From a virus, in IMG/VR virus record IMGVR_UViG_3300020578_000114, positions 1 to 51,950 of that record: a stretch of DNA of 51,950 nucleotides, one strand, 5' to 3'. Below are positions 36,877-47,300 of the stretch, piece by piece. Position numbers and translations under genes: made by a program. The stretch's first letter is position 1, and each line of letters opens with the position of its first letter. The notes below the pieces were generated by a model. The model was not told the DNA's origin. It saw only the letters and a program-made list of their open reading frames with translations, and did not search any database.

Positions 36877-37323
36877 ATGGCTTCTCCCGTCTACGGCAAG
36901 CAGTACATCCGCTTCGCCGAAACCTTCCAGGTCGCCCAGGGCACCGCTGTCAACGAGTTCCGCGTGGTCGAGCTGACCGGCGCGCCCGGCAGCCACCCTC
37001 CCCTCCTGGTCGAGCAGTCCAACGGCGGCGCCGCAGTGGGCGTCGCGCAGTTCACCCTGAACGACAACGTGCCCCCGACCGGCTTCGCCACCGACGAGGT
37101 GCGCCTCCTGACCGTCGCCACCAGCGGCTTGCTGCTGGTCGCTGCTGACGGCACCCTGGCCGCCAACGACATCGGCACCGCCCTCGAGGTGGTCGCCGGC
37201 GGCCTGGCCTCCGACGCCGCCACGGCCGGCTCCACCGCCGTGACTGTCGGTGGCACGACCCCGATCATCCGCGACGTGCTGGACATCGGCGGCGACCAGT
37301 TCGCGCTCGTGAGCTTCAACTGA
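36877..37323 (+). CDS. capsid decoration/stabilisation protein
   Basis: Encodes 148 residues, almost all small and hydrophobic residues in short strands (VGVAQFTLNDNVPPTG, TVATSGLLLVAADGTLAAND). Composition and position just before the major capsid gene match head-decoration proteins of the DUF2190/gpD-like type. These bind capsid three-fold or quasi-three-fold sites. A hairpin follows the stop. Exact family not proven. Confidence 0.65.
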   Translation: MASPVYGKQYIRFAETFQVAQGTAVNEFRVVELTGAPGSHPPLLVEQSNGGAAVGVAQFTLNDNVPPTGFATDEVRLLTVATSGLLLVAADGTLAANDIGTALEVVAGGLASDAATAGSTAVTVGGTTPIIRDVLDIGGDQFALVSFN

Positions 37324-37329
37324 TCCTAA

Positions 37330-37366
37330 GGCCCTGGCTTCGGCTCGTCCGTGTAAGCCCAGGGCC
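37330..37366 (+). other. hairpin between decoration and capsid genes
   Basis: GGCCCTGG (37330-37337) pairs with CCAGGGCC (37359-37366), extendable by CTT/AAG with a one-base bulge. No U-tract, so perhaps an mRNA processing or partial termination element that sets relative expression. Confidence 0.5.
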
Positions 37367-37401
37367 GTCTCTAACCTTCTGCAGAAGGAGACTTAAAGTC
37401 A

Positions 37402-38457
37402 ATGATGAATCTTCGTGACACCTACGGTGGTGTCGATCCTATTCTGACCACGCTGGCCCAGGGCTTCATGCTGCCCGAGACCAGCATCGCCAACTTCATC
37501 GCTCCCGTGGTGGACACCCCCACCCGGGCCGGTAAGATCCTGCGCTTCGGCAAGGAAGCCTTCGCGATCCAGGACTACCGTCGCGCCTACGGCACCAACA
37601 TCCCCGCCGTCCAGAGCCGCTTCGACACCGACGCTTACGCGCTCGAGCAGGAAGTGATCGCTTGGGAACTCCCCGAGGAAGTGATCGAGAACGCTGGTGA
37701 GGGCCCTGCTCAGGTCGACCTGCGCGCCATCGAGACGCGCAACGCCATGAGCCGCCTGATGAACAGCTACGAGGTGACCGTGGCCAACGCCGTGTCTACC
37801 ACGGGCAACTACGAGGCTGGCACGATCGCCGGCGGCGGCACCCTGGGCCTCGGCTACGCCGACTGGACCGCGTACGACGGCGACGCCACCACCATCGGCA
37901 TCACCACCGGCGGCAACCCCTGGGGCACCCTGGGCAACAACCCGATCGTCGACGTCCTCAACTGGAAGCGCGCCGTCTCCAACCAGATCGGCATCCGCCC
38001 CAACAGCGCCGTGATCGGCACCGCTGTGTTCGACAGCCTGCTGACCAACCCCGCGATCCTGGACCGCATCCAGTTCACCACGGCCGACTCGATCGACGTG
38101 GACGTGCTGGCCCGCTACTTCGGCCTCGAGCGCGGCATCCGCGTCGCTGAGGGCCGCCAGCTCGACACTGACGGCACCCTGACCCCGGTGTTCCCCGAGA
38201 ACGGAGTGCTGCTGTTCTACAGCCCGCTGTCCGCCTCCGAGTCCGTGATGCCCGCCGGCGGCGCCAACGCCGCCACCCCCGCGTTCGCCTACACGTACCA
38301 GCTGACCGGCACCCCCGCCGTCCGCCCCGAGTACTACATCCGCGAGCGCCGCGTGGTGCGTGCTGAGATCACCGTCGAGCGCGCAGTGAACATCACTGGC
38401 CTCGGCGCGACTGGCGCCTTCGGTTCTGGCTTCTACATCAACAACGTATTCGCCTGA
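37402..38457 (+). CDS. major capsid protein (HK97 fold)
   Basis: Encodes 351 residues after a strong ribosome-binding site (AGAAGGAGA). The sequence pattern is that of HK97-fold coat proteins of the Mu/BPP-1-like group. It has an N-terminal arm (LPETSIANFIAPVVDTPTRA), FGKEAFAIQDYRRAYGTNIP (E-loop region), NSYEVTVANAVSTTG (spine helix) and a P domain with LNWKRAVSNQIGIRPNSAVI and FDSLLTNPAILDRIQ. It ends in an A-domain beta sheet with YYIRERRVVRAEITVERAVN. Codon use includes more T-ending codons than elsewhere, typical of a highly expressed gene. It is placed after decoration and protease genes. Confidence 0.9.
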   Translation: MMNLRDTYGGVDPILTTLAQGFMLPETSIANFIAPVVDTPTRAGKILRFGKEAFAIQDYRRAYGTNIPAVQSRFDTDAYALEQEVIAWELPEEVIENAGEGPAQVDLRAIETRNAMSRLMNSYEVTVANAVSTTGNYEAGTIAGGGTLGLGYADWTAYDGDATTIGITTGGNPWGTLGNNPIVDVLNWKRAVSNQIGIRPNSAVIGTAVFDSLLTNPAILDRIQFTTADSIDVDVLARYFGLERGIRVAEGRQLDTDGTLTPVFPENGVLLFYSPLSASESVMPAGGANAATPAFAYTYQLTGTPAVRPEYYIRERRVVRAEITVERAVNITGLGATGAFGSGFYINNVFA

Positions 38458-38493
38458 TCCTTCTTTACACTCAACCCCTAAAGGAGGATCCCG

Positions 38494-38916
38494 ATGCCCA
38501 TTCTCGTACCCATTCCAAAGTCTGCCTTCATCGTCACCATCTCCGGGATGGAGACGATCTGGACGACATTCTCCGGGATCTCGGATACGGCTGAGAGCGG
38601 CCAGTACGCCAACGCCACCGGCAACAGGATCTACAAGGTCGTCGGCCCACGTTCCGTGGACGACGTCACCCTCTCGGCTCCATACGACCCCGCACTCGCC
38701 TCTGCGATCGAGCAGATCTGGCTCAACTACAACTGCGCCTTCATCACGATCACGATCCAGCCCACGACCTGTAACGGAACCAACAACAACGGCTCCGCCT
38801 ACACGCTCAACGGCTGTCAGCTCCAACAGCTGACCGTGGCCGAGATGGACCGCGAGTCCGGCGACGTCGGCACCATCGAACTGGTGTTCACCGTCAACTC
38901 CTGGACCCGCTCCTGA
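38494..38916 (+). CDS. probable tail tube protein
   Basis: Encodes 140 residues with the strongest ribosome-binding site in the window (AAAGGAGG). Mostly beta (SAFIVTISGMETIWTTFSGI, CAFITITIQPTTC, TIELVFTVNSWTRS), the pattern of tail-tube/Hcp-like subunits that stack inside the sheath. It follows the capsid gene and is closed by an intrinsic terminator. The assignment is from fold pattern, size and position; a second head protein is the alternative. Confidence 0.6.
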   Translation: MPILVPIPKSAFIVTISGMETIWTTFSGISDTAESGQYANATGNRIYKVVGPRSVDDVTLSAPYDPALASAIEQIWLNYNCAFITITIQPTTCNGTNNNGSAYTLNGCQLQQLTVAEMDRESGDVGTIELVFTVNSWTRS

Positions 38917-38939
38917 TCCGTCAGAGACTACCCCACACC

Positions 38940-38966
38940 GCCCCGCTCGCGCGGGGCTTTTTTATT
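38940..38966 (+). terminator. intrinsic terminator after the tube gene
   Basis: GCCCCGC-TCGC-GCGGGGC (38940-38957) followed by TTTTTTATT. It ends the head operon. Confidence 0.92.
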
Positions 38967-38979
38967 GCCCTCTCCCCGG

Positions 38980-38993
38980 GGGTAAGACACCCC
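38980..38993 (+). promoter_or_regulatory. GGGGTAAGACACCCC motif before the baseplate operon (class B)
   Basis: TAAGAC at 38983-38988, flanked by complementary G/C runs, 29 nt before ATG 39018 and directly after a terminator, where a new promoter is expected. It is the best-placed member of the class. Confidence 0.6.
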
Positions 38994-39017
38994 GAGAGAT
39001 ACAGCCTACGACCGCAC

Positions 39018-39449
39018 ATGGCCAAGACCCTGTTTGGGCCCGGAGTTATCGTCACCTCGCAGTGGCTCAACGGCGCGAGGGACATCAAGTTCGACGGTGC
39101 GGACCTCGACTGGCACTACCCGCCGCTGAGCGCTAGTGACATCCAGCGCGGCGGCGAGGGCGGTCTGGACAACGTGTACGTCACGCTCAACACCGACCAG
39201 ACTTACGGCTCGACCCCCATCGTCGGGCCCAAGAGCTTCATGGGCCCCGTCGCCTTCGGCGACCAGGCAAACGTCAACCCGCGCTACGCGCCGCTGTCCT
39301 GGAACACCAACGCCAAGTTCAACCAGGGCGGCACGGAGCAGAACTTCCTGACCAAGTACTCGCAGCTCACCGACGCCGACGTCGTCACCAAAGCCGTCCT
39401 CACCGAGCGCATCGCTAACTTCCCGATCGTAGACGAAGGCTCCTTCTGA
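39018..39449 (+). CDS. hypothetical baseplate-operon protein
   Basis: Encodes 143 residues, mostly beta and loops (FGPGVIVTSQWLNGARDIKF, GPKSFMGPVAFGDQANVNPR), ending in a short helix (TKAVLTERIANFPIVDEGSF). The DADVVTKAVL stretch resembles the hinge found in fibre and baseplate proteins. It is the first gene after the terminator and overlaps gp6-like by TGATG, so it probably belongs to the baseplate. Confidence 0.6.
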   Translation: MAKTLFGPGVIVTSQWLNGARDIKFDGADLDWHYPPLSASDIQRGGEGGLDNVYVTLNTDQTYGSTPIVGPKSFMGPVAFGDQANVNPRYAPLSWNTNAKFNQGGTEQNFLTKYSQLTDADVVTKAVLTERIANFPIVDEGSF

Positions 39450-42400
39450 TGCCACAGTACGCCCCGCTTCCGAACATCGAGCTCGACCCGCGTAACGAGA
39501 CCGAGCTCGTGGCCGCCGCGGCGCAGAGGGTCTTCCAGGCGTCGGGCTCGACCATCAACGACTTCTCCGCCGGGTCGCCCATCGCCGCCCTGCTCGAGGG
39601 CCAGGCCTTCGCCCAGGCCGAGTTCCTGCAGTTCGCGAACCAGTTCCCCGAGTCCGTGCTCGTCGAGTGGATCGGGCCGTTCCTCGGCGCCCAGCGCCGA
39701 GCCGGCGCCGGCGCCACCGTCTCGCTCGAGTTCTCCATCGCGCCGCGCGACCGCGACTTCGTCATCTTCGCCGGATTCGAGGTCTCCACCGACTCCAACC
39801 TGACCGGCGGCCAGGCGATCACGTTCATCACCAGCGAGCAGGTGACCATCCCCGCCGGCGAGAGCACGGGGCGCGGCGTCGCCGTGTCCCTGCTGAAGGG
39901 CGAGGCGTCCAACGTGGCGCCGAGGACGATCACGCGGGTGCTGACGAGCCTCGACGGCGTCGACGGCGTAACCAACCCCGAGGCGGCCTTCGGCGGCGAG
40001 GACCCCGAGCTCCTGGACGAGGTCAAGCAGCGCTTCTTCACGCTCATCCGCCGCCGCAACCCCGTCTCGGCCGAGGACTGGCAGAGCTTCTTCGAGGACG
40101 CCCTGGGCGCCGGGGTTGCCGTGAACGTGCTGCCGCGCCGCTCCGAGAAGGAGGTCTACCGCTACGAGGCGGACTACGTCACGTCGAACCCCTCGGTCTC
40201 GTTCTTCGCACTCAATCCGGACGGCACGCCGCTGACGCTGGCCCAGCGCAACGGCCTGCAGAACCTGATCAAGTTCAGCCTCCCGATCGAGTTCACCGGC
40301 AACGTGTACTCCATGGAGGTCGATGACGTCGACATCGAGCTGACGGTCGCCTACGATCCGGCCAAGAACTACGCGACGGACCTGCGCAACTTCAGCCGCA
40401 CCATCCGCGACAGCCTGTTCGGGATCCTGACGCCCAACGCGGTGTTCCCCATCAGCTACGCGCCGTCCGTATCCGACGTCGAGGGCGCCCTGACGACGAG
40501 CTTCCCCGCGGTGCTCGGCTCTGGGAACCAGTTCGTCGACCCGGACATCGAGGCGATCTACGCCTACTACACGCCGCGGAACATGTCCTCCGCGACGTTC
40601 ACGCGGATCGTCCCCAAGCCTTTCGTCACCGACTATTCGCTCAACCAGAACGACCTGGTCGTCGACGCGACTGGCGTCGAGCAGCGCTTCTTCGCCGTGG
40701 CCAACAGCTTCAATCCGGTCACGGGCTCAAAGGTCTACCACAACAACCTGGGCGACCTCACGCTGGTACTGATCAAGGACCTGACGGCCTCGACGTACAG
40801 CGCTGGGGACGTCGTGTCCATCGGCATCGAGCGCGAAGCGGCCCTGCACGTCGTGCTGGCCCCGTTCACGTACAACGCGCGCAAGACCATCCCCCAGCTG
40901 ATCTCCGAGGGGCTGCTAAGCGAGGCCAAGGAGTTCACCGAGTTCCTCGTCAATACTTCGTACACGCCCGTCGACGAGCTGGGTCGGTACAACCCCCAGC
41001 TGATCGAGTTCGAGCGGGGCGACACCGACTTTGAGACCTTCGAACCGCGCACGCCGGCAGGCGTCCCGCCGTCCAAGCGTGCGGGCTGGCCCGTCTGGGT
41101 GGTGGCCCGCGGGTTCACGCGGGTGACCAACACGACCAACCTCGCCACGGCGCAGGCTGATGGTTTCGTTTCGACCAACTCCGAGGAGGTGCTCCTCCTC
41201 ACGCCGGGGGTCGAGTACCTCTCCGGGCAGTACGTGTCGACGCCGTCCCCGGAGGAGGCGCTCCTGCGTACTATCTTGGCCGAGGTCTGCTACACCGACG
41301 TCCTGCGGGGCGCCTCCAAGGTCTACGCCAAGGTGCTCAACTCCTTCACCTTCACGCTCGGCACCGACCAGACGTACAAGGAGGAGATCGACGGCCTCGT
41401 CGCGCAGGGGATCATCGAGATCATCGACGTTGTGGACTTCGTCGACTGCGCCGGCCGCTCATCGTTCAAGGACAGGCCCTTCAGGTACGAGGCCCGCTTC
41501 CGCACCGGCGAGTACCTCAGGTACAGGCCAGAGGGCGGCTTCGACGCGAAGCAGCTCGAGGAGTGCTTCCGCGAGTCGGTGACGTGCCCGAACCTGTCTT
41601 CCGGCTGCAAGCGCCTGATCGAGCAGAACCTGCCGCTGCCGGCATACTACTACGTGCTCAAGGACTTCACGCCCAACACTCAGAGCATCGGGGACCTCGT
41701 GGGCCAGAACCTGATAGAGGAGGTCCCGTCGAACTACTTTTTCACGAAGTACGCGGCGATCGTGCAGACGCCGACCGAGCTCGTAGGCCCGGAGACCATC
41801 ACGTCCCTGATGGTCTCCCAGGGGCTAATCGCCGGGACGTCCGAGTTGTCCATCGGCGACTCCGTCACGCTGCAAGACGCCGCGGGCCGCGACATCCAGA
41901 TATACTACTGGACTGGGGAGACCTGGGCGGTGGATGTCGGCGGGATCCCCACGTACCGCGACCTGTTCCGCTTCGCTCCCAGGGACGCCGCGTCGTTCAG
42001 GAGCGGGAGCGTCATCCGCCAGTACGAGGCGACGCAGCACGTCACGCCGATCCTCGACCTCGAGACGTACTACGACAACGGCGTCTTCGTCGCCTCTGAG
42101 CGCACCGAGAACGTGAAGTACACGGACCCGCTCTACCACTACGAGGACGTCATCGCCGACGTGTCGGACCGCCAGGCGCGATTCTACAGAGCCATCCGCT
42201 CGTTCACGCCGCCGTCGATCGTCACCACGTGGATCGGGCCCGACCAGGCCAACTCCGAGCGGGCCGAGGAGGTTTTCGGCAACCTCCTCAAGTTCGTCGT
42301 CAGGGCCGAGGGCCAGGACGACATCTACTCGCGCCTCGGGCAGCAGGTGTCGGCGATCAAGCTGGGCGTGGCCAACATAAAACTCCGCTCCCAGGCGAAC

Positions 42401-42532
42401 AAGAACCCCGAGAACAACTTCGTGTGGGAGTCTACCGACGCCGTGCTCGCGTCGCCGCAGCTCTCCTACTTCACCGGCACGCAATTCCAGTTCCGGCCAG
42501 TCAACTACGGTAACGGCACCCTCGCCCTATGA
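39449..42532 (+). CDS. baseplate wedge protein (gp6/J-like)
   Basis: Encodes 1027 residues. The N-terminal 330 residues have the baseplate J/gp6 pattern: SAGSPIAALLEGQAFAQAEF, GPFLGAQRRAGAGATVSLEF, ITSEQVTIPAGESTG, then GGEDPELLDEVKQRFFTLIR and RNPVSAEDWQSFFEDA. This protein forms the ring that holds wedges together and opens on contraction. The C-terminal 600 residues are large beta-rich and helical modules with several YVLKDFTPN / KVYAKVLNSFTF-like repeats, much longer than P2 gpJ and closer in size to T4 gp6 plus extra domains. TGATG and ATGA overlaps flank it. Confidence 0.85.
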   Translation: MPQYAPLPNIELDPRNETELVAAAAQRVFQASGSTINDFSAGSPIAALLEGQAFAQAEFLQFANQFPESVLVEWIGPFLGAQRRAGAGATVSLEFSIAPRDRDFVIFAGFEVSTDSNLTGGQAITFITSEQVTIPAGESTGRGVAVSLLKGEASNVAPRTITRVLTSLDGVDGVTNPEAAFGGEDPELLDEVKQRFFTLIRRRNPVSAEDWQSFFEDALGAGVAVNVLPRRSEKEVYRYEADYVTSNPSVSFFALNPDGTPLTLAQRNGLQNLIKFSLPIEFTGNVYSMEVDDVDIELTVAYDPAKNYATDLRNFSRTIRDSLFGILTPNAVFPISYAPSVSDVEGALTTSFPAVLGSGNQFVDPDIEAIYAYYTPRNMSSATFTRIVPKPFVTDYSLNQNDLVVDATGVEQRFFAVANSFNPVTGSKVYHNNLGDLTLVLIKDLTASTYSAGDVVSIGIEREAALHVVLAPFTYNARKTIPQLISEGLLSEAKEFTEFLVNTSYTPVDELGRYNPQLIEFERGDTDFETFEPRTPAGVPPSKRAGWPVWVVARGFTRVTNTTNLATAQADGFVSTNSEEVLLLTPGVEYLSGQYVSTPSPEEALLRTILAEVCYTDVLRGASKVYAKVLNSFTFTLGTDQTYKEEIDGLVAQGIIEIIDVVDFVDCAGRSSFKDRPFRYEARFRTGEYLRYRPEGGFDAKQLEECFRESVTCPNLSSGCKRLIEQNLPLPAYYYVLKDFTPNTQSIGDLVGQNLIEEVPSNYFFTKYAAIVQTPTELVGPETITSLMVSQGLIAGTSELSIGDSVTLQDAAGRDIQIYYWTGETWAVDVGGIPTYRDLFRFAPRDAASFRSGSVIRQYEATQHVTPILDLETYYDNGVFVASERTENVKYTDPLYHYEDVIADVSDRQARFYRAIRSFTPPSIVTTWIGPDQANSERAEEVFGNLLKFVVRAEGQDDIYSRLGQQVSAIKLGVANIKLRSQANKNPENNFVWESTDAVLASPQLSYFTGTQFQFRPVNYGNGTLAL

Positions 42533-44205
42533 CCGACGCACCAGCGCTCCCGCAGTCGCAGCTGGGGCCAATGCGGACCACGCTGTTCGCCGAAACCCAG
42601 CCGACGGTCAAATTTTTCAACCCGGCGGCCGCGGCGGTCATCGGCTTCCTGCCGACGCCGACGGTCTGGGGGCGCCCCAGCGGCCGTCCGATATACGACC
42701 GGCTGCCCGCCATAGGCGGCGCCTACGTCACGGACTTCACCACCGAGGACCGGATCCGCATCTACATCGAGAACCAGAACCGGGCGACCGGAGCCGGGAC
42801 GCTGCAGGTCGGCCGCTGGCAGGAGGACGCCGGCATCCTAGTGGTGCAGAGCGGGACCATCGTGTGGCGCTACGGGCCCGTCGACGTGCAGGCCCTGGCG
42901 ATCAAGCTGGCCAACCTGAACGATCGCGGAGGGCTGCAGGACGGCGAGTACCAGGTCGGGTACCTCCTCAGGTACGAGCCCGACACCAGCGACCGGTACA
43001 AGGAGTACAAGGTCGAGGACTACTCGCTCGCCGCGAGCGCGACAGTCTACGGCGCGACCGCCGCGGCCGAGCAGTTCCCGGTCGACGTCGCCTTCACAGA
43101 CGAGCTCGATACGAGTTGGAGGCCGACGGACTCGGGCTACGTCGGCGGGTACGACGAGGGCCAGGCGCTGATCCTGGACTTCACGCAGCCGTGCAAGGCC
43201 GAGCGCTTCAGGCTCACCGCCTCAGCGGTCGAGCTCGCCACGGCCAAGTGCACCGTCTACTGGTCCGACGACGGCATCATCTGGCACCTCGACGACCGCA
43301 CCTGGGAGCCCAAGGGCGGCGCGTGGGACATGCTGGTCTCAGAGCAAACGAAGCGCAGGTACTGGAAGCTGTTCTTCTGGTCCGGCCTGGTCGACGTGCA
43401 GACGGTGGAGTACACCGGCACCGCGTTCTACGCCGACCAGCGGCGCACGGGCTCCGTGTCAGTGGCGGAGCCGTACCTCGACGAGCTCTACGAGGACATC
43501 GCCACCCCGCACATACAGCTCGCCACGCTCGAGGTCCGCGACAACCAGGTTGTGAGGGTCGAGGACTATAGGCTCAGCCAGCTGACGTACGAGAAGTTCC
43601 AGCCGGTCGCGTCGTGGCTGACGACCTTCCAGGACGAGTCGATCAGGAAGTACTTCACCGACGTCGAGAGGTACGCCGAGAGGTGGATGGCTCCCCCGAC
43701 CGCGGCCTACGGCATCTACGACGAGCTGCTGCAGGAGGACACGTTCGAGATCGGCTCGGAGCTCGACTACCCGCGACTGGAGCTGCCGGTCAGGGTCGAG
43801 CTCGAGGAGGGCTACTACTTCACGTACGACGACATCGACATCCAGGTCGACGGCGAGCAGAACTTCTACCGCGCTCCGGTCCTGCTCGACATCCCGACGC
43901 CTGAGATCGCGACCGAGACCGGGATCGTCATCAGTACGCAGGCCACGCAGGCCATAGCGACGGACAGGCCACAGTCGACGATGATGTACTCGCTCAAGGG
44001 TAAGAGTGATGCGCTCGGCTTGGCGGCCAACCCCAGCGGTGATCAGATCCAGGGCGACGAGGTGACGGTGTACCTGTCGTCCAACAAGGTCGAGCCGTAC
44101 CATGTGATCAGAGTCGGGGCGCCGGTGGACGAGAGCGACCTGTCCACTAAGGCCTACGCCGACTCGGCCCTCATCGTGAATATGGACAATGGCGCATACG
44201 ACTGA
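42529..44205 (+). CDS. baseplate/tail protein with discoidin-like domain
   Basis: Encodes 558 residues. Residues about 165-310 look like an F5/8 type C (discoidin) domain: LDFTQPCKAERFRLTASAVE, CTVYWSDDGIIWHLDD and RRYWKLFFWSG. That domain often binds carbohydrate. The end DLSTKAYADSALIV is a fibre-hinge motif. Expected location is the baseplate periphery, where it could attach fibres or contact the host surface. ATGA overlap with gp6-like gene. Confidence 0.7.
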   Translation: MTDAPALPQSQLGPMRTTLFAETQPTVKFFNPAAAAVIGFLPTPTVWGRPSGRPIYDRLPAIGGAYVTDFTTEDRIRIYIENQNRATGAGTLQVGRWQEDAGILVVQSGTIVWRYGPVDVQALAIKLANLNDRGGLQDGEYQVGYLLRYEPDTSDRYKEYKVEDYSLAASATVYGATAAAEQFPVDVAFTDELDTSWRPTDSGYVGGYDEGQALILDFTQPCKAERFRLTASAVELATAKCTVYWSDDGIIWHLDDRTWEPKGGAWDMLVSEQTKRRYWKLFFWSGLVDVQTVEYTGTAFYADQRRTGSVSVAEPYLDELYEDIATPHIQLATLEVRDNQVVRVEDYRLSQLTYEKFQPVASWLTTFQDESIRKYFTDVERYAERWMAPPTAAYGIYDELLQEDTFEIGSELDYPRLELPVRVELEEGYYFTYDDIDIQVDGEQNFYRAPVLLDIPTPEIATETGIVISTQATQAIATDRPQSTMMYSLKGKSDALGLAANPSGDQIQGDEVTVYLSSNKVEPYHVIRVGAPVDESDLSTKAYADSALIVNMDNGAYD

Positions 44206-44395
44206 GACTGTATCCCCAGACGTCCAGGTGACGGGGATCCTCGACATGCGCACGAACCGCATCACGGGCCTGGACCTGGACCTGGACTTCTACCCCGCCC
44301 TCCCTGAGGACGGCGCGAGCAAGAAGTACGTGGACTTCAAGAAGAACGAGATAATCCAAGCGCTGCCGACCCTCGTCAACAACGGGACGTTCTGA
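44189..44395 (+). CDS. small fibre-attachment-like protein
   Basis: Encodes 68 residues (TGILDMRTNRITGLDLDLDF, GASKKYVDFKKNEI). The 'NxITGL...P..GASKKYVD' pattern is the repeating hinge of phage tail fibres, here as a stand-alone protein. It overlaps the discoidin-like gene by 17 nt and precedes the giant tail protein by 4 nt, so it may be an adaptor or a hinge separated from a fibre. Confidence 0.65.
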   Translation: MAHTTETVSPDVQVTGILDMRTNRITGLDLDLDFYPALPEDGASKKYVDFKKNEIIQALPTLVNNGTF

Positions 44396-44399
44396 GAAG

Positions 44400-47300
44400 A
44401 TGCCGCGCCAGATATTTGACGTCGAGCAGTACGAACTCAGGGGCTCGCTGCCCCAGACTTACACCGAGAGCCAGAAGAAGGTCCTCAACAGGGTCATCTC
44501 GCGCGTAAACGGGCAGCTCGACTGGACGGCGCAGCTCCTGGGCTTCAACGGCCCGCGGTACTGGGGGAACTCGACAGCCGACACGGCGGGGAACTACCAG
44601 TTCGTCGGCCTCCCGCAGACCGTCTCCGAGAAGCGCGCGCTGCTGGCCGGCACCTTCGGCGTCTACAACAAGGACAAGCCCTACGAGTCCTGGCCCGCCC
44701 CGTTCAACAGGGGGGCGGTGGGCGCGTCGGCCGACCTGACCTTCTCGGTCGAGGACCGCGGCGGCAAGGTGGCCGTGTGGCCCTTCGCCCAGGACAGGAA
44801 CTTCACCCTCGACAAGTCCCCGTACCTCATCGTCGGTGGCGCGTACACGTTCGACCAGCTCATCGACGTCGACGTGTTCAACGCGGACCCCGACACGGTG
44901 GAGGTGATCCAGGACATCGACCAGAGGGTCTCCAGGCTGCGCGTGCTGGACTCCGACGTCCAGTTTGTGGCCGTGAGCCTCGTTGGCAGCGACGCCAAGC
45001 CCTTCACCTTCACGGTGCGCGGGTGGGCCGACCCGTCCGACTGGGACGACGAGGACGTCAAGCAGCAGTTCCTCGGCGCGTGGGGCAACAAGGGCAACCA
45101 GCTGTCGATGCACTTCGCGTTCGACGCGCTGGACCTCCATGGGTTCAACGAGGTCGAGGGCCTGTCGCTCGACAAGGTCACCGGCTCGCTGCGCGTCGAG
45201 CAGCTCCTGGGCCTGATCGGGCTCAAGCCCGGCCCGATGTCGGCGCTCGTCAGCGCGCCGTATTCGTTCGAGGTCGAGGGGTGCGAGGTCGAGGGCCCAT
45301 TTTCCCCGTCGGTGGACTGGGAGTCGACGTCGGCCACGCTGATGACGAACGACTTCATCGACATCGCGGCCGAGGACGGGCGGGTGATCGCGACCGACGA
45401 GGGCTCGTGCGCGACGCTGGAGTACATATTCATGCTGACCGACGGCGAGGACGGGACCGGCGACGCCCCCGACTTCGACAACGGCTTCTTCCCCGACGAG
45501 GGCCTGACCGCCTGCTTCACGGACAACGGCACGCTGGAGCTGCCCGGCTCGGTGACCGGCGTCATGAGCAACGGCGAGTACGAACTGATCGGGGACTTCC
45601 CGATCCAGGCGAACGGCATATACGACCAGAACCCGCTCTCGATCTGCGAGAACGACCCGGGCACCACGCCGACGAGCACGCTGTCCAACGGCGAGTTCCC
45701 TGGCGATTACTACCCGTACCCGGGCGGCACGGTCGACAACGAGGGCACCTACGACATCAGCATCGAGCAGCTGATGGCCGAGGACGGCAAGTTCATCTCC
45801 GCCAATAACGAGTCCTTCGACTACAGTGGCTGCTATGCCGAGCCGGCCGAGGCCTACGGCGTGTGCGACACCTGCGACTACACTCTCACGCTCAGGCAGA
45901 CTTACGACGACACGCCCAACGACCTCGCGATCGACCCGGGCCCCGAGGCGAGCATCCCGATCGGGCTCAACGGCTTCATGCGCGACTTCCCGGTCGACTG
46001 CGGGATCAACAACGGCCTGTTTGAGGACATGTTCTTCCGCAACTTCTTCCTTGACCGCGCGCAGACGGTCAAGTGGGAGGACATCGTCCCGGTCAATTCC
46101 TTCACGGTTATCACGCGGGACCTCGGAACGTTCACCATCACCGAGCAAGGCGGCCTGTTCGAGTTTCTCGCGCGCGACCGCTTCGTGGCCATCCCGCCCC
46201 CGAGCAACTCCGCCAACGGCGGCCTGGTCGACGACGGCTCCTATGGCGACTTCAACCCCAACGCCCTGACCAGGTACGATCTCGACCTGGCGTCCCAGGG
46301 GCTGTTCAACGGGTACAACGACCTCGGCCTCCTCGGCAACCAGACCGTCTGCTACACCGACGGCGGCCTGTTCGAGGACCCGGCGTGGTTCGTCAACGCC
46401 CAGCTCAACGACGGCTCCTACGACGTCATCACCGGCTCGACGTCCACGGAGGACAACGGCGAGTTCGACCAGGATCCCGGGTCCATCTGCCCGCCGCCCG
46501 ACCCGCCGTTCGGCCAGTCCTACGACTGGGGCGTGGTCTACCAGGTGCCCTTCAACGGCGTCGTGGACCAGCAGGAGGCGGACTACCGTATCTACGACGG
46601 CATCTACGACCAGGACCCCGCGCTCAACTGCGACGAGCCGCAGGCTCCGGAGGTCGACATTAACTTTTTCGACCTCGTCACCGACGTCTTCGGCGAGCCA
46701 GGCCCGATCCTGGTCTCCGACTCCGGAGTGGGCAACGAGATCACCCTGACGGCCGGGGATGACGAGTTCCCGGGCTACGACGGCTTCACGATCGCCTTCG
46801 ACGGGCTCGAGCTTGCGGAGCTCGCCTTCGATTACGAGGCGAAGACGCCGTTCGCCATGACGGAGTTTCCCACGGTCGAGTGGGTCGTCGACCTGCAGCT
46901 GGACAACGGCTCGTTCTACCCGGTCTCCGACCAGGGCGCCTGGATGGGCACCGACGATGGCCTGTTCGAGGACCGCGGCGAGTTCGTTCGCGTCGGCACC
47001 ATCGCGTCCGTCTTCGACTCCGAGCTCGAGGCCGTGGGCCTGCCGTTTAAGGGTGGCCTCCTCACGTTCGATGACGGCGAGTTTGACGAGCTGGTCGAGC
47101 CGAACTGCGACTTCGAGGGCGGCAGCCCGTGCGCGCTGGTCGACGGCGGCACGTTCGTCGAGGGCCTCGACGCTACGGTCCCGACCACAAATTGCCTCGA
47201 GGAGTGCGGGAAGATCGACAGCGGCGACTACGTCTTCTACGGCTTCGTCCCGCCCGCCGCGCCGGTCATCGATGGCCAGGGATCGCGCACCATCCCGGAC

